From contig NZ_CP120733.1 in assembly GCF_029542625.1 (NCBI RefSeq), positions 3,782,001 through 3,846,000 of the forward strand: a stretch of DNA of 64,000 nucleotides. Direction: 5' to 3'. The position numbers and the translations under genes are program-made. The notes under the pieces are model-generated. The model did not search any database. It worked only from the letters and a program-made list of their open reading frames with translations, and was not told the origin of the DNA. Positions 50,502 to 58,261 of this stretch are shown here, piece after piece. This DNA comes from Tepidibacter hydrothermalis. GTDB taxonomy: Bacteria; Bacillota; Clostridia; Peptostreptococcales; Peptostreptococcaceae. Each line of letters opens with the position of its first letter. The first letter of the stretch is position 1.

Positions 50502-51719
50502 TTAAAATTTATATAGAATTTTCTCGATTCTATTTGATAATTTTCTCCAACTAAGGTGTGTTACATCTAGATTATTATTATACTTATTTTCATTAATATT
50601 TTTTATAATTTTTTGGATTTCATTCTTTATATTGTTCTCAAACATTGGCAAATCCTCTTCTACAGGAATATCTACATTTATTAGTCTAGGTAAAGTCAAA
50701 TATCTTATTTTGCCAGAATTATTTATTTCTTCCCCTAGCCATTGTCTTACACCAGGTATTTCTGACGTAATAACATATAAACCTGAAGCTAAAGCTTCTA
50801 TTAATACAAGTGGTAAACCTTCATAAAAAGAAGGAAGTATAAATATATCTGACTGTCTAAATTTCTCTGCCAAATCATCTTGTATTAAATTGCCAAGAAA
50901 TTCAATTTTATAAGGTGATTCTTTAGCTGTATTTAATATATCCTTATATTCTTTTCCACTACCCATACCTGCTAAGCTTAATTTGATTTTATCCTTTGGA
51001 ATATCTAAAGATGAAAAAGCTTTAATTAAAGGTATTAAACCTTTAGAATATGAGATTTTTCCTGCATATATGACTTTTATACAATCTTTTTCATAAGATG
51101 AATCTCTACTATAAAATATAGAATCATCATAACCACTACCTACAACGTGAATATTACTTTCTTTTATATCAAAATACTCTTTTATGTCTTCCTTCTGATC
51201 ATTGTGAAGAGCTAAAATAGCATCTAGTTTTCTTATATTATCTTTTATAAAATCTTGCTTTAGATCTATGGATTTGAGCTGTCTTAGATCGGTGCCATGG
51301 CATACTCCAAATATCTTTTTATCTTTTATCAACGAACGCGTAAGAGCCGTCAAAAAATAAAGATGATGACATATTATTATATCTGGATTGAATATCTCAA
51401 CTGCTTCTATTACTTGTCTGCTGAATCCTTGTCTAAAACAATCTATCATATTTTCATCAAGGTCCCTATATCTAGTACTTTCATAAGGCATTACATCACT
51501 CATACCTATAACAGGAAAAGGCATTTCTTTTACATTAAAATATACAGGGTATTTTTCTAAAGATAAATGAGTATCTATATCTATCTTTTCTTCATTCGAA
51601 ATACCTGCAATAATAGCTTGTTTAAAACCTTTTTTATCAAATTGTTCTATAACTTTTCTAACGTATATACCACTTCCAGTTTTGAATGGTTTTTGGGCTG
51701 TAATATGAAGTATCTTCAC
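50502..51719 (-). CDS. GT4-family glycosyltransferase
   Basis: The 405-residue protein has the two-Rossmann-fold layout of GT-B enzymes. The N-terminus is HITAQKPFKTGSGIYVRKV, the middle region is VIYAGKISYSKGL, and the donor site contains FYEGLPLVLIEALASGL with the E-x7-E pattern. It transfers a sugar from a nucleotide donor to lipid, protein or polysaccharide. The start is GTG 51719 with AGGAG 10 bases upstream. No polysaccharide operon surrounds it, though a UDP-sugar epimerase lies 1.1 kb upstream on the same strand. Confidence 0.9.
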   Translation of the reverse strand: MKILHITAQKPFKTGSGIYVRKVIEQFDKKGFKQAIIAGISNEEKIDIDTHLSLEKYPVYFNVKEMPFPVIGMSDVMPYESTRYRDLDENMIDCFRQGFSRQVIEAVEIFNPDIIICHHLYFLTALTRSLIKDKKIFGVCHGTDLRQLKSIDLKQDFIKDNIRKLDAILALHNDQKEDIKEYFDIKESNIHVVGSGYDDSIFYSRDSSYEKDCIKVIYAGKISYSKGLIPLIKAFSSLDIPKDKIKLSLAGMGSGKEYKDILNTAKESPYKIEFLGNLIQDDLAEKFRQSDIFILPSFYEGLPLVLIEALASGLYVITSEIPGVRQWLGEEINNSGKIRYLTLPRLINVDIPVEEDLPMFENNIKNEIQKIIKNINENKYNNNLDVTHLSWRKLSNRIEKILYKF

Positions 51720-51776
51720 CTTTAATTGTCTCCTATTCTATATAATAACATTTTCATTAATTTTATCAATCAAGCA

Positions 51777-51824
51777 ATAAAAAAGCAATGGTATACGTAA
51801 TTAAATATCGTTTACCACTGCTTT
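51777..51824 (-). terminator. Terminator after the PP2C gene
   Basis: AAAAGCAATGGTATACG pairs imperfectly with CGTTTACCACTGCTTT; six T follow on the minus strand. Confidence 0.85.
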
Positions 51825-51829
51825 ATTTC

Positions 51830-52687
51830 TTAATTTACCCTATTCATTAATTCAATATATATTGCAGATGCATCATCATTTTTTTTAAATCTAGGATACT
51901 TATCTCCACTAGAATCCTCTTCTTCAATTTGTCGTAACTTTCTACAAAGATTATCTAGACCTTTGTTTTGTGCCTCATGAATTAAATTCTCCATATCTAT
52001 ATAATTATATCTATCTGTTATAGCAGAAAATCCATCACTAGCCATTAATAATTTTGTATCACTGCTAAATGGTATTTTTCCATATAATCCTCTATCAACA
52101 GCTTCTGTATCAAATCCTAATATCCAGTATCCTTCATTTGTGTTCTTTAGTAATCTATTTCTAACAATTAAATTGTTCACTTCTTTTTTAGCTTCAGATA
52201 ATGTCTTCCCTTCTTTTCTCATTATCTCATCCATTGCCTGAAAAACCTTATTATCCAATCTAGTTACAGAATCATCTTTTATAACATTCAACTTATTATT
52301 ATTTTCTATTATTAAAGTACAATCACCTAATATAAAATACTCTAAAGTATCTTTAATCCATCTTGTCAAAACTATAGAACTTGACGGTAAATCTAAAGAT
52401 TTAACACACTTATCTTTAACTCTTTTGTAATACTTATCTTTTACTACATTAATTCCTTCTTTTACAATTCTTTTTAAATCAATATCTGTTCTATGAAAAT
52501 TTTTATTAACATATTCATCCCACTGTTTTACATACCATTTTGCATCACTGTCTTTATCTATTAGGTTTTTACCATTAAGGCCTGTAGCTCCATCTAATAT
52601 CCAAGCCCCATGCTTATTAATATTAGCAACATCTTCATTTATCATACTACTGCCATCACATATGGAATCATAATAAAACATATTCAT
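51830..52687 (-). CDS. PP2C-like phosphatase family protein
   Basis: The 285-residue protein has PP2C-like features: GSSMINEDVANINKHGAWILDGATG with the metal-binding Asp of motif I/II, GDCTLII, and LLMASDGFSAITD. It is probably a metal-dependent serine/threonine phosphatase. It also has an insertion of about 50 basic residues (about 60-95) and no membrane segment. No kinase gene lies next to it. AAGGAG is 8 bases before the ATG. Its substrate is unknown. Confidence 0.82.
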   Translation of the reverse strand: MNMFYYDSICDGSSMINEDVANINKHGAWILDGATGLNGKNLIDKDSDAKWYVKQWDEYVNKNFHRTDIDLKRIVKEGINVVKDKYYKRVKDKCVKSLDLPSSSIVLTRWIKDTLEYFILGDCTLIIENNNKLNVIKDDSVTRLDNKVFQAMDEIMRKEGKTLSEAKKEVNNLIVRNRLLKNTNEGYWILGFDTEAVDRGLYGKIPFSSDTKLLMASDGFSAITDRYNYIDMENLIHEAQNKGLDNLCRKLRQIEEEDSSGDKYPRFKKNDDASAIYIELMNRVN

Positions 52688-52829
52688 ATTATTTGCTCCT
52701 TAGATTTAATTAAGTTTCACTCTATATAAATCTATATTACTATAATTCATAGAGAGCCGACAAGTTAATACACTTTATTATTTCGTTGTATTTAAAACTT
52801 CTATAATTACTTTAAGGGTTATAAATCTT

Positions 52830-53750
52830 TTAAATATATTTACTTTCATAATATTCCATAGTCTTTCTTAAACCATATTCTAAACAAAATTCTGGTTTCC
52901 AATTAAGCATACTCAATGATTTATTAATTTCAAAATAAGAATCTTTTATATCCTCAAGTCTCTCATCTTCAAATACTACATCTATATTTTTATTAGCTAT
53001 GTTTTTCATAATACCAAATAGTTCTATAACTGATGTATATTTTCCCGTACCTATATTAAAAACTTCTCCATTTCCATACTCTATAGAATTTATATTTGCA
53101 TTAACTACATCCTCTACATATATATAATCTCTTGTTGCACTTCCATCACCAAATATTGTTACGTCTTTATAATTCATAATATTCTCCAAAAATATAGATA
53201 CAACTCCACCTTCTCCATTTTTATCCTGTCTAATACCATATACATTAGAATACCTTAAAATAGTATAATCTAAATCATATAATCTAGAATAAACAGGTAT
53301 ATAATATTCAGAGCTTAATTTAGATGAACCATAAAATGAAATAGGTTCTTTATAATGTTCTTCATCTATTCCTAAATAATTAGGATTTCCATAAGCTGCT
53401 GCCGTAGAAGAATAAATTATTTTATTTACATTACTTTTCCTGCAAGCCTCTAAAATGTTTATAGTTCCTATTATATTTATCATTGCATCATTTATAGGAT
53501 CCTTAATAGATTTTTGAATATCTATTTGAGCCGCCATATGATATACAATATCAAATTTTTCTTTTTTGAATACTTCTAAAATATCTTTATCACATATATC
53601 CATTTTATAGAACTTAGCTTCTGAATTTAAATTTTCAACTCTACCTGTTGATAAATCATCTATAACAACAACATCATGATATAAACTTATGAGCTTATCA
53701 ACTAAATTAGAACCTATAAATCCAGCTCCTCCTGTGACTAATATTTTCAC
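52830..53750 (-). CDS. NAD-dependent nucleotide-sugar epimerase/dehydratase
   Basis: The 306-residue extended short-chain dehydrogenase has the dinucleotide loop VTGGAGFIGSNLVDKL and the catalytic YGSSK (Tyr and Lys). SSTAAAYGNP holds the active Ser/Thr, and RQDKNGEGGVVSIF and RDYIYVEDVV lie near the nucleotide sugar. It is of the UDP-glucose/UDP-GlcNAc 4-epimerase type; the exact sugar is not clear. The start is GTG 53750 with GGGGGG upstream. Its promoter region contains the 44-bp block C also found in front of walR, hinting at shared control. Confidence 0.9.
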   Translation of the reverse strand: MKILVTGGAGFIGSNLVDKLISLYHDVVVIDDLSTGRVENLNSEAKFYKMDICDKDILEVFKKEKFDIVYHMAAQIDIQKSIKDPINDAMINIIGTINILEACRKSNVNKIIYSSTAAAYGNPNYLGIDEEHYKEPISFYGSSKLSSEYYIPVYSRLYDLDYTILRYSNVYGIRQDKNGEGGVVSIFLENIMNYKDVTIFGDGSATRDYIYVEDVVNANINSIEYGNGEVFNIGTGKYTSVIELFGIMKNIANKNIDVVFEDERLEDIKDSYFEINKSLSMLNWKPEFCLEYGLRKTMEYYESKYI

Positions 53751-53788
53751 AAATGATTCCCCCCATGTTGTAGTATTATTTTTCGGAT

Positions 53789-53832
53789 AACTAAATTATA
53801 TATTCTGAGAATTAAAAAGTATATAATTTCCT
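53789..53832 (-). promoter_or_regulatory. Repeat family C copy 2: promoter-like block upstream of the epimerase
   Basis: The block is 39/44 identical to 40784-40827. On the minus strand it lies 39-82 bases upstream of the epimerase start and includes a TATAAT in the same relative place. Confidence 0.6.
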
Positions 53833-53854
53833 TATTTATAAATACCACAAACAC

Positions 53855-53896
53855 AAAAACACCTTAAAACAATATATTCTTTTAAGGTGTTTTTTT
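53855..53896. terminator. Bidirectional terminator
   Basis: AAAAACACCTTAAAA (53855-53869) pairs with TTTTAAGGTGTTTTT (53880-53894). Confidence 0.92.
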
Positions 53897-53914
53897 ATAT
53901 ACTAATGATCTATT

Positions 53915-53940
53915 CATTAGCGAGTAGACGAATTTTTATT
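53915..53940 (+). repeat. Dispersed repeat family A, copy 6 (end fragment)
   Basis: Only the last 26 bases of the element remain: CATTAGCGAGTAGACG, then AATTTTTATT. It has the opposite orientation to the other copies, and again the stop codon of the adjacent gene (minus strand) lies in its T-run. Confidence 0.7.
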
Positions 53941-54427
53941 CAAATATTACTGGTTTAAACTTAGTTATCAATTTGAAAACTAAATCTTTTGCAGACTTGT
54001 TATCTAAATTCGATATATAATTTACATTTTCTTTTACTAATACAATCTTATCTAAATCATAAAATCTAATTTCACCTATTAATTTCTCATCATTTTTAAG
54101 TAAAATTATATAATTTAAATCATCCTTGTTAAAAGACTCTGAAGTTTGTTTGAACTCCATCCCTATAAATTCTTCTCCAATTTCTCTTGCTACATCTTCA
54201 TATGCTACTTTTCTAAAATCACTAAAAAATTCACCTTCAGTAGTTTCATATCTACATGCTACCGATACATTGTTTATATCTCCTGTTATAATCTCATTCT
54301 CTACTTTTGATTCATTATTATTTGTCCCAATTTCAATATTCTTTTGAGCACTTGATAAAAATACAAATAAAGATAATATTACTATTGTAGTCAATGTTAT
54401 AAATGCTCCTTTACTCCTTTTTTTCAT
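53936..54427 (-). CDS. Hypothetical membrane-anchored secreted protein
   Basis: The 163-residue protein has a basic N-terminus and one hydrophobic anchor (GAFITLTTIVILSLFVFLSS). An extracytoplasmic region with no domain that I recognise follows; it has about 140 residues rich in Asn, Asp and Glu. ATG 54427 has AGGA upstream. It is transcribed alone; its stop lies in a family A repeat fragment and a terminator follows. A family B repeat lies upstream. Function unknown. Confidence 0.7.
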   Translation of the reverse strand: MKKRSKGAFITLTTIVILSLFVFLSSAQKNIEIGTNNNESKVENEIITGDINNVSVACRYETTEGEFFSDFRKVAYEDVAREIGEEFIGMEFKQTSESFNKDDLNYIILLKNDEKLIGEIRFYDLDKIVLVKENVNYISNLDNKSAKDLVFKLITKFKPVIFE

Positions 54428-54460
54428 TATTTTTAATCCTCTCTTTCATATTAATATTAT

Positions 54461-54523
54461 TTATCTGAAACCTAAAAATTCAGCTGGAGCAAAAACTCCA
54501 CCTGAATTAAGTTTCGCTTTATA
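54461..54523 (+). repeat. Dispersed repeat family B, copy 2 (short form)
   Basis: TTATCTGAAACCTAAA is followed directly by the hairpin AATTCAG (54477-54483) with CTGAATT (54502-54508), and an inner TGGAG with CTCCA (54485-54489, 54496-54500). It ends AAGTTTCGCTTTAT. The middle part of the full unit is missing, as if lost between two CTAAAA repeats. Confidence 0.78.
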
Positions 54524-54532
54524 TTAATAATA

Positions 54533-55867
54533 TTAAACTACTTTGGGACATAAAGCATCATTTTTTTTAATCAAATACGTACCTATAATAACTGTCATAA
54601 ATTCTGCAAATGGAATTGTAAGCCATACTCCACTCATTCCTATAATCATAGGAAGCATATTTATCCCTATGATTATAAATATTATACCTCTGCTTGCTGC
54701 TATTATAATAGAGGCTCTAGCATCTCCTATTGCTGTAAAATATCCTGAACTAATTATATTAAATCCACACATTAAAAAGAAAAATGCATATATTTTTGAT
54801 CCATTTACTGCTAAGTTTAGAACCTCTTTATTTCCTTTTGCAAATAAGGATACTAATTGTTCTCCAAATCCAAACAATGTAAAGAATAATATTACTCCAA
54901 CTACTAAGTTTACCTTTAATGCTAATTTCAATGTATCATCTAATCTATCATTCTTTTTGTTTCCATAGTTATAACTAATTATCGGTGTTATTCCATCAGA
55001 TATACCAAACATAACCATTGTTCCAAATTGGGATATATAATTTATCGTTGTAAATGCTGCAACACCAAATTCTCCTGCTATTCTCATAAATGTCATATTA
55101 AATACATATGCAGTTATAGCAGTTGCAATTGAAGTAACTCCTTCTGATGAACCATTATATGCCATCGGTATTATAACTGATTTGTCAAATTTACCAACGA
55201 ATACATTTACTATATTGTTTTTATTTAACATAGGTCCCACTACCACGAAGAATGCTGCTACATATGCAGTACCTGTAGCAAATGCCGCTCCCTCTATTCC
55301 TAAGCTTAATTGTTTTATAAGTATATAATCTAAGCTTATATTAGCAATTAAACTTAAAATCATACCTTTTAAATATAGTTCTGGCTTTCCAACTACTCTA
55401 TTAATAAATCCGAATAAGAACATTAAACACATTATCGGAGCAAATACAGATATAGTTTTTACATAGGTTGATACGCCTTCTAATAACACTTCATTTGCCC
55501 CTAATAATACTGAAGTTTGTTTGCTAAATAATCTTCCAAATAATACTATAGCTAAAGATATAGCTGTAAGAACTATAAGTGATGTCCTAAATACATTTTG
55601 TGATTCTTCTTTTTTACCTTCTCCTAAGTTTCTCCCTATGAAGCTTAAAGATCCTACGCTTATTATCATACTAAAGCCTACTATAACTTGCATAAATGGT
55701 TGAACTATATTTACACTAGCCATAGCATTTGGTCCAACAAAATTTCCTAAAAATATTCCATCTATTATAGGTTGAATCCCTGCTATTACCATAGAAATCA
55801 TTGCTGGAATTGAAAACTTAATAAATAATTTAGATATTTTCTCTGTTCCTAATATGTTCTCGCTCAT
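54533..55867 (-). CDS. MATE-family efflux pump under MerR-type control
   Basis: The 444-residue protein has twelve hydrophobic segments. Its N-terminus LGTEKISKLFIKFSIPAMISM and later DGIFLGNFVGPNAMA match the MATE family. It exports organic cations or other toxic compounds. I chose ATG 55867 with GGAGG upstream; a frame-mate at 55942 lacks a site and lies in the promoter. The promoter has a 19-base spacer and a perfect dyad, the signature of a MerR activator, and a MerR gene lies directly upstream. Confidence 0.93.
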   Translation of the reverse strand: MSENILGTEKISKLFIKFSIPAMISMVIAGIQPIIDGIFLGNFVGPNAMASVNIVQPFMQVIVGFSMIISVGSLSFIGRNLGEGKKEESQNVFRTSLIVLTAISLAIVLFGRLFSKQTSVLLGANEVLLEGVSTYVKTISVFAPIMCLMFLFGFINRVVGKPELYLKGMILSLIANISLDYILIKQLSLGIEGAAFATGTAYVAAFFVVVGPMLNKNNIVNVFVGKFDKSVIIPMAYNGSSEGVTSIATAITAYVFNMTFMRIAGEFGVAAFTTINYISQFGTMVMFGISDGITPIISYNYGNKKNDRLDDTLKLALKVNLVVGVILFFTLFGFGEQLVSLFAKGNKEVLNLAVNGSKIYAFFFLMCGFNIISSGYFTAIGDARASIIIAASRGIIFIIIGINMLPMIIGMSGVWLTIPFAEFMTVIIGTYLIKKNDALCPKVV

Positions 55868-55940
55868 TTTCTCTACCTCCAAAAAACAAACACAACATCT
55901 ATTAATTATATGATTATTGTGTTTTATTCTAATGGAATAC

Positions 55941-55971
55941 ATTATAAACCTTTGTGCTACACAAAGGTCAA
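55941..55971 (-). promoter_or_regulatory. MerR-type promoter/operator of the MATE gene
   Basis: On the minus strand TTGACC (55966-55971) and TATAAT (55941-55946) are separated by 19 bases instead of 17, and the spacer holds the inverted repeat ACCTTTGTG, TAG, CACAAAGGT. Overlong 19-base spacers with a central dyad are typical of promoters twisted by MerR-family activators. Confidence 0.9.
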
Positions 55972-55984
55972 TATGTTTTTTTAT

Positions 55985-56818
55985 TTAAATTAAATTTCTC
56001 TCTATAGGTATTTGTATTTCGTATAACACTTCCTCTTTTTTATCTGTAACGCTAATATCTATTTGAGATATTTGAAGAGCATCCCCACAAACAGTATATC
56101 CCTGTTCTTCAATGTATTCTAGCATCTTTTTTAAACTATTACCTATATCCCAAATACTTCCTTTATAGTACATACAAGCATAAGTCCCTTTAGGAATTTT
56201 TTTAATATGATTTTCATCAATATTGTCTCTATCTCTAATGAAGATGAACATACTAAGTGATTCTATATAGTTATTCAGCTCTATGTCTTTCTGTTTTATA
56301 ATCGCACCATAGCGGTTACTTGCAACTATAGGTGCTATTTCTTTTAATTCATTCTCTAATTTAAGGCATATATAACTTAAATCAATTTCATTTTTTATAG
56401 ATTTATCAAAAGTAATTATTTCTCGTTCTTTAATTCCTTTAATAACTATATCCTCAAAATTCATCTCTTTTGAAATCTCTTCTAAATGTTTTATTTTTTC
56501 ATCAATACTTTCTTCTAACTGTTGTAATTCTTTTATTCTATTTTTAAGTTCCTCATGCTTATCTCTTAATATATTAACAGATTGTTCTAAATTTCTATTA
56601 TCAAAGTACTTCTTAATTTCATCAATACTCATACCTAGTTCTCTAAGTTCTTTAATTGTTCCTAATTCTTCATACTGTAAAATGGAATAGTATCTATATC
56701 CAGTTTTAGGGTCTACTTTAATAGGCTTAAGTAAACCTATCCTATCATAGTGTCTTAATGTTTCAGTCGTAAGATTTCTGAGTTTTGCAAACTCACCAAT
56801 TGATAGTTTATCTTTCAC
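55985..56818 (-). CDS. MerR-family multidrug-responsive activator (BmrR-like)
   Basis: The 277-residue protein has a MerR winged helix (LSIGEFAKLRNLTTETLRHYDRIGLLKP, RYYSILQYEELGTIKELRELG), a coiled-coil dimerisation helix (about 75-120), and a GyrI/BmrR-like ligand-binding domain from about 125. Such proteins bind hydrophobic cations and activate efflux genes by untwisting promoters with 19-base spacers; just such a promoter lies between this gene and the MATE pump. The start is GTG 56818 with AAGAGA upstream. Confidence in the pairing is high. Confidence 0.93.
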   Translation of the reverse strand: MKDKLSIGEFAKLRNLTTETLRHYDRIGLLKPIKVDPKTGYRYYSILQYEELGTIKELRELGMSIDEIKKYFDNRNLEQSVNILRDKHEELKNRIKELQQLEESIDEKIKHLEEISKEMNFEDIVIKGIKEREIITFDKSIKNEIDLSYICLKLENELKEIAPIVASNRYGAIIKQKDIELNNYIESLSMFIFIRDRDNIDENHIKKIPKGTYACMYYKGSIWDIGNSLKKMLEYIEEQGYTVCGDALQISQIDISVTDKKEEVLYEIQIPIERNLI

Positions 56819-56933
56819 GTTATCTCTTCAACTCCTATCTATATATATTTTACTATTCTTTTTAATAGATTGTTATGCATTTCTATATAATATTTCACTT
56901 TATAGGAAATAATAAAATCGAGGAGGCGGAGAA

Positions 56934-58094
56934 ATGCAATTATTTACTGGACATAAAATAATTAAAGATGAGAGTGGTTGTGTAGCTGTTTTATATCTGG
57001 ACAAGCAATTGAATGAATTTGCACTAGAATTTCTTGAGAAATCACGAGAAGAAAAACAACAATTTGAAAAAAATATTCTAAATTATATTAAAAAGAATAT
57101 ACCAAATGTTAAAGTAAACAAAATTAATATTATGCTAGGTTCAATTTTAATAACTTCACTTACTTTTAGCTCTGTCTATACTCCCTCTAGTTTAGAGATA
57201 GATAAAGAGGGAATTCAATTACCTAATAACCCAAGTATTTCACAACCCAAAGAAGATATTGATAAAGATCAAATACCAGTCTCTAATGGCCCAAGTGTTT
57301 CACAACCAACAGAAAATATTAATTCAGGTTCAAATTTAAAGCAAGGCACTTATATTATTAAGCCTGAGGATACGTTATTTAAAATTTCAAAATTATACAA
57401 TATAACTGTACAGCAATTAAAAGATGCTAACGGATTAATAGATAATATTATTTATACTGGTCAAACTTTAATAATTCCAAATCAAGAAAATTCAAATCTA
57501 GAAAATATTAATAATGTTGTTTTAAACCCTAGTGATATTCTGGTTATGGTAAATAAAAAAAATAGTCTACCTTCAAATTACATTCCAGAAAATCTTGTGG
57601 TTCCAAATATTCCATTTCCTTTTAAAGAGTTTCATTCTAAAAAATTGATGAGACAAGATGCAGCTTTAGCACTTGAAAAACTATTTAACAAAGCAAAACA
57701 AGATGAAATCAATTTATATGCTACATCAGGATATCGTTCTTATGATCGTCAAAAATCAATATTCGAATCAAATGCTAAAAAATATGGAATAGAAAAAGCA
57801 AATCAATTTAGTGCCAAACCTGGAGAAAGTGAGCATCAAACGGGACTAGCTATGGATGTTACTAGTCCATCAGTAAATTATCATTTAACTCAAAGATTTG
57901 GAGAAACAAAAGAGGGAATTTGGCTTAAACAAAATGCTGCTCAATTCGGATTTATTATACGTTATCCAAAAGGAAAAGAAGATATTACTGGATATAAATA
58001 TGAGCCATGGCACCTTCGTTATGTTGGTAAAGAAACCGCTCAAAAAATTACAAATCAAAACATAACACTTGAAGAATATTTTGGAGTTGAATAA
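56934..58094 (+). CDS. LysM and D,D-carboxypeptidase (VanY/M15) wall protein
   Basis: The 386-residue protein has an N-terminal region of about 65 residues that I do not recognise, a membrane segment (INIMLGSILITSLTFSS), a linker with two GPSVSQP-like repeats, and a LysM domain (TYIIKPEDTLFKISKLYNIT, about 140-185). A C-terminal M15B peptidase domain carries SEHQTGLAMD and EPWHLRYVG, its zinc and catalytic residues. It trims the terminal D-Ala from peptidoglycan stem peptides. The ribosome site is GAGGAGG. The stop codon lies in the end of a family A repeat. Confidence 0.9.
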   Translation: MQLFTGHKIIKDESGCVAVLYLDKQLNEFALEFLEKSREEKQQFEKNILNYIKKNIPNVKVNKINIMLGSILITSLTFSSVYTPSSLEIDKEGIQLPNNPSISQPKEDIDKDQIPVSNGPSVSQPTENINSGSNLKQGTYIIKPEDTLFKISKLYNITVQQLKDANGLIDNIIYTGQTLIIPNQENSNLENINNVVLNPSDILVMVNKKNSLPSNYIPENLVVPNIPFPFKEFHSKKLMRQDAALALEKLFNKAKQDEINLYATSGYRSYDRQKSIFESNAKKYGIEKANQFSAKPGESEHQTGLAMDVTSPSVNYHLTQRFGETKEGIWLKQNAAQFGFIIRYPKGKEDITGYKYEPWHLRYVGKETAQKITNQNITLEEYFGVE

Positions 58095-58200
58095 AAAATT
58101 CGTCTACTCGCTAACGCGGTGACTCATGTCGCCAACGATCCTTACAGGCTCCGTTGCTCAAAAATAGTTGCAAGTATCTCTTTCTTAACCAGTTATATAC
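58091..58200 (-). repeat. Dispersed repeat family A, copy 4 (full length)
   Basis: The plus strand reads ATAAAAAATTCGTCTACTCG, then CTAACGCGGTGACTCATG, CCTTACAGGCTCCGTTGC, and AGTTGCAAGT. It contains the hairpin CAACG, CC, GG, CGTTG when read on the minus strand. It lies between convergent genes and its T-run end supplies the TAA of the VanY-like gene. A sequence like block C follows at 58211-58227. Confidence 0.87.
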
Positions 58201-58232
58201 AAAACAAAAAATGATATAATTTCCTATAAAAT

Positions 58233-58261
58233 AAAAAAAGCTGTTGAAATTCAACAGCTTT
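58233..58261 (-). terminator. Terminator after the M23 peptidase
   Basis: AAAGCTGTTGAA pairs with TTCAACAGCTTT; seven-plus T follow on the minus strand. It touches the stop codon. Confidence 0.92.

Noticed and set aside
55868..55942. Longer start for the MerR-controlled MATE gene
   Set aside because: The extension overlaps the -10 box and lacks a ribosome site; ATG 55867 has GGAGG.
3370..58200. Insertion sequences or CRISPR as explanation of the repeats
   Set aside because: No transposase gene is present, copies are kilobases apart, and there is no regular repeat-spacer pattern.
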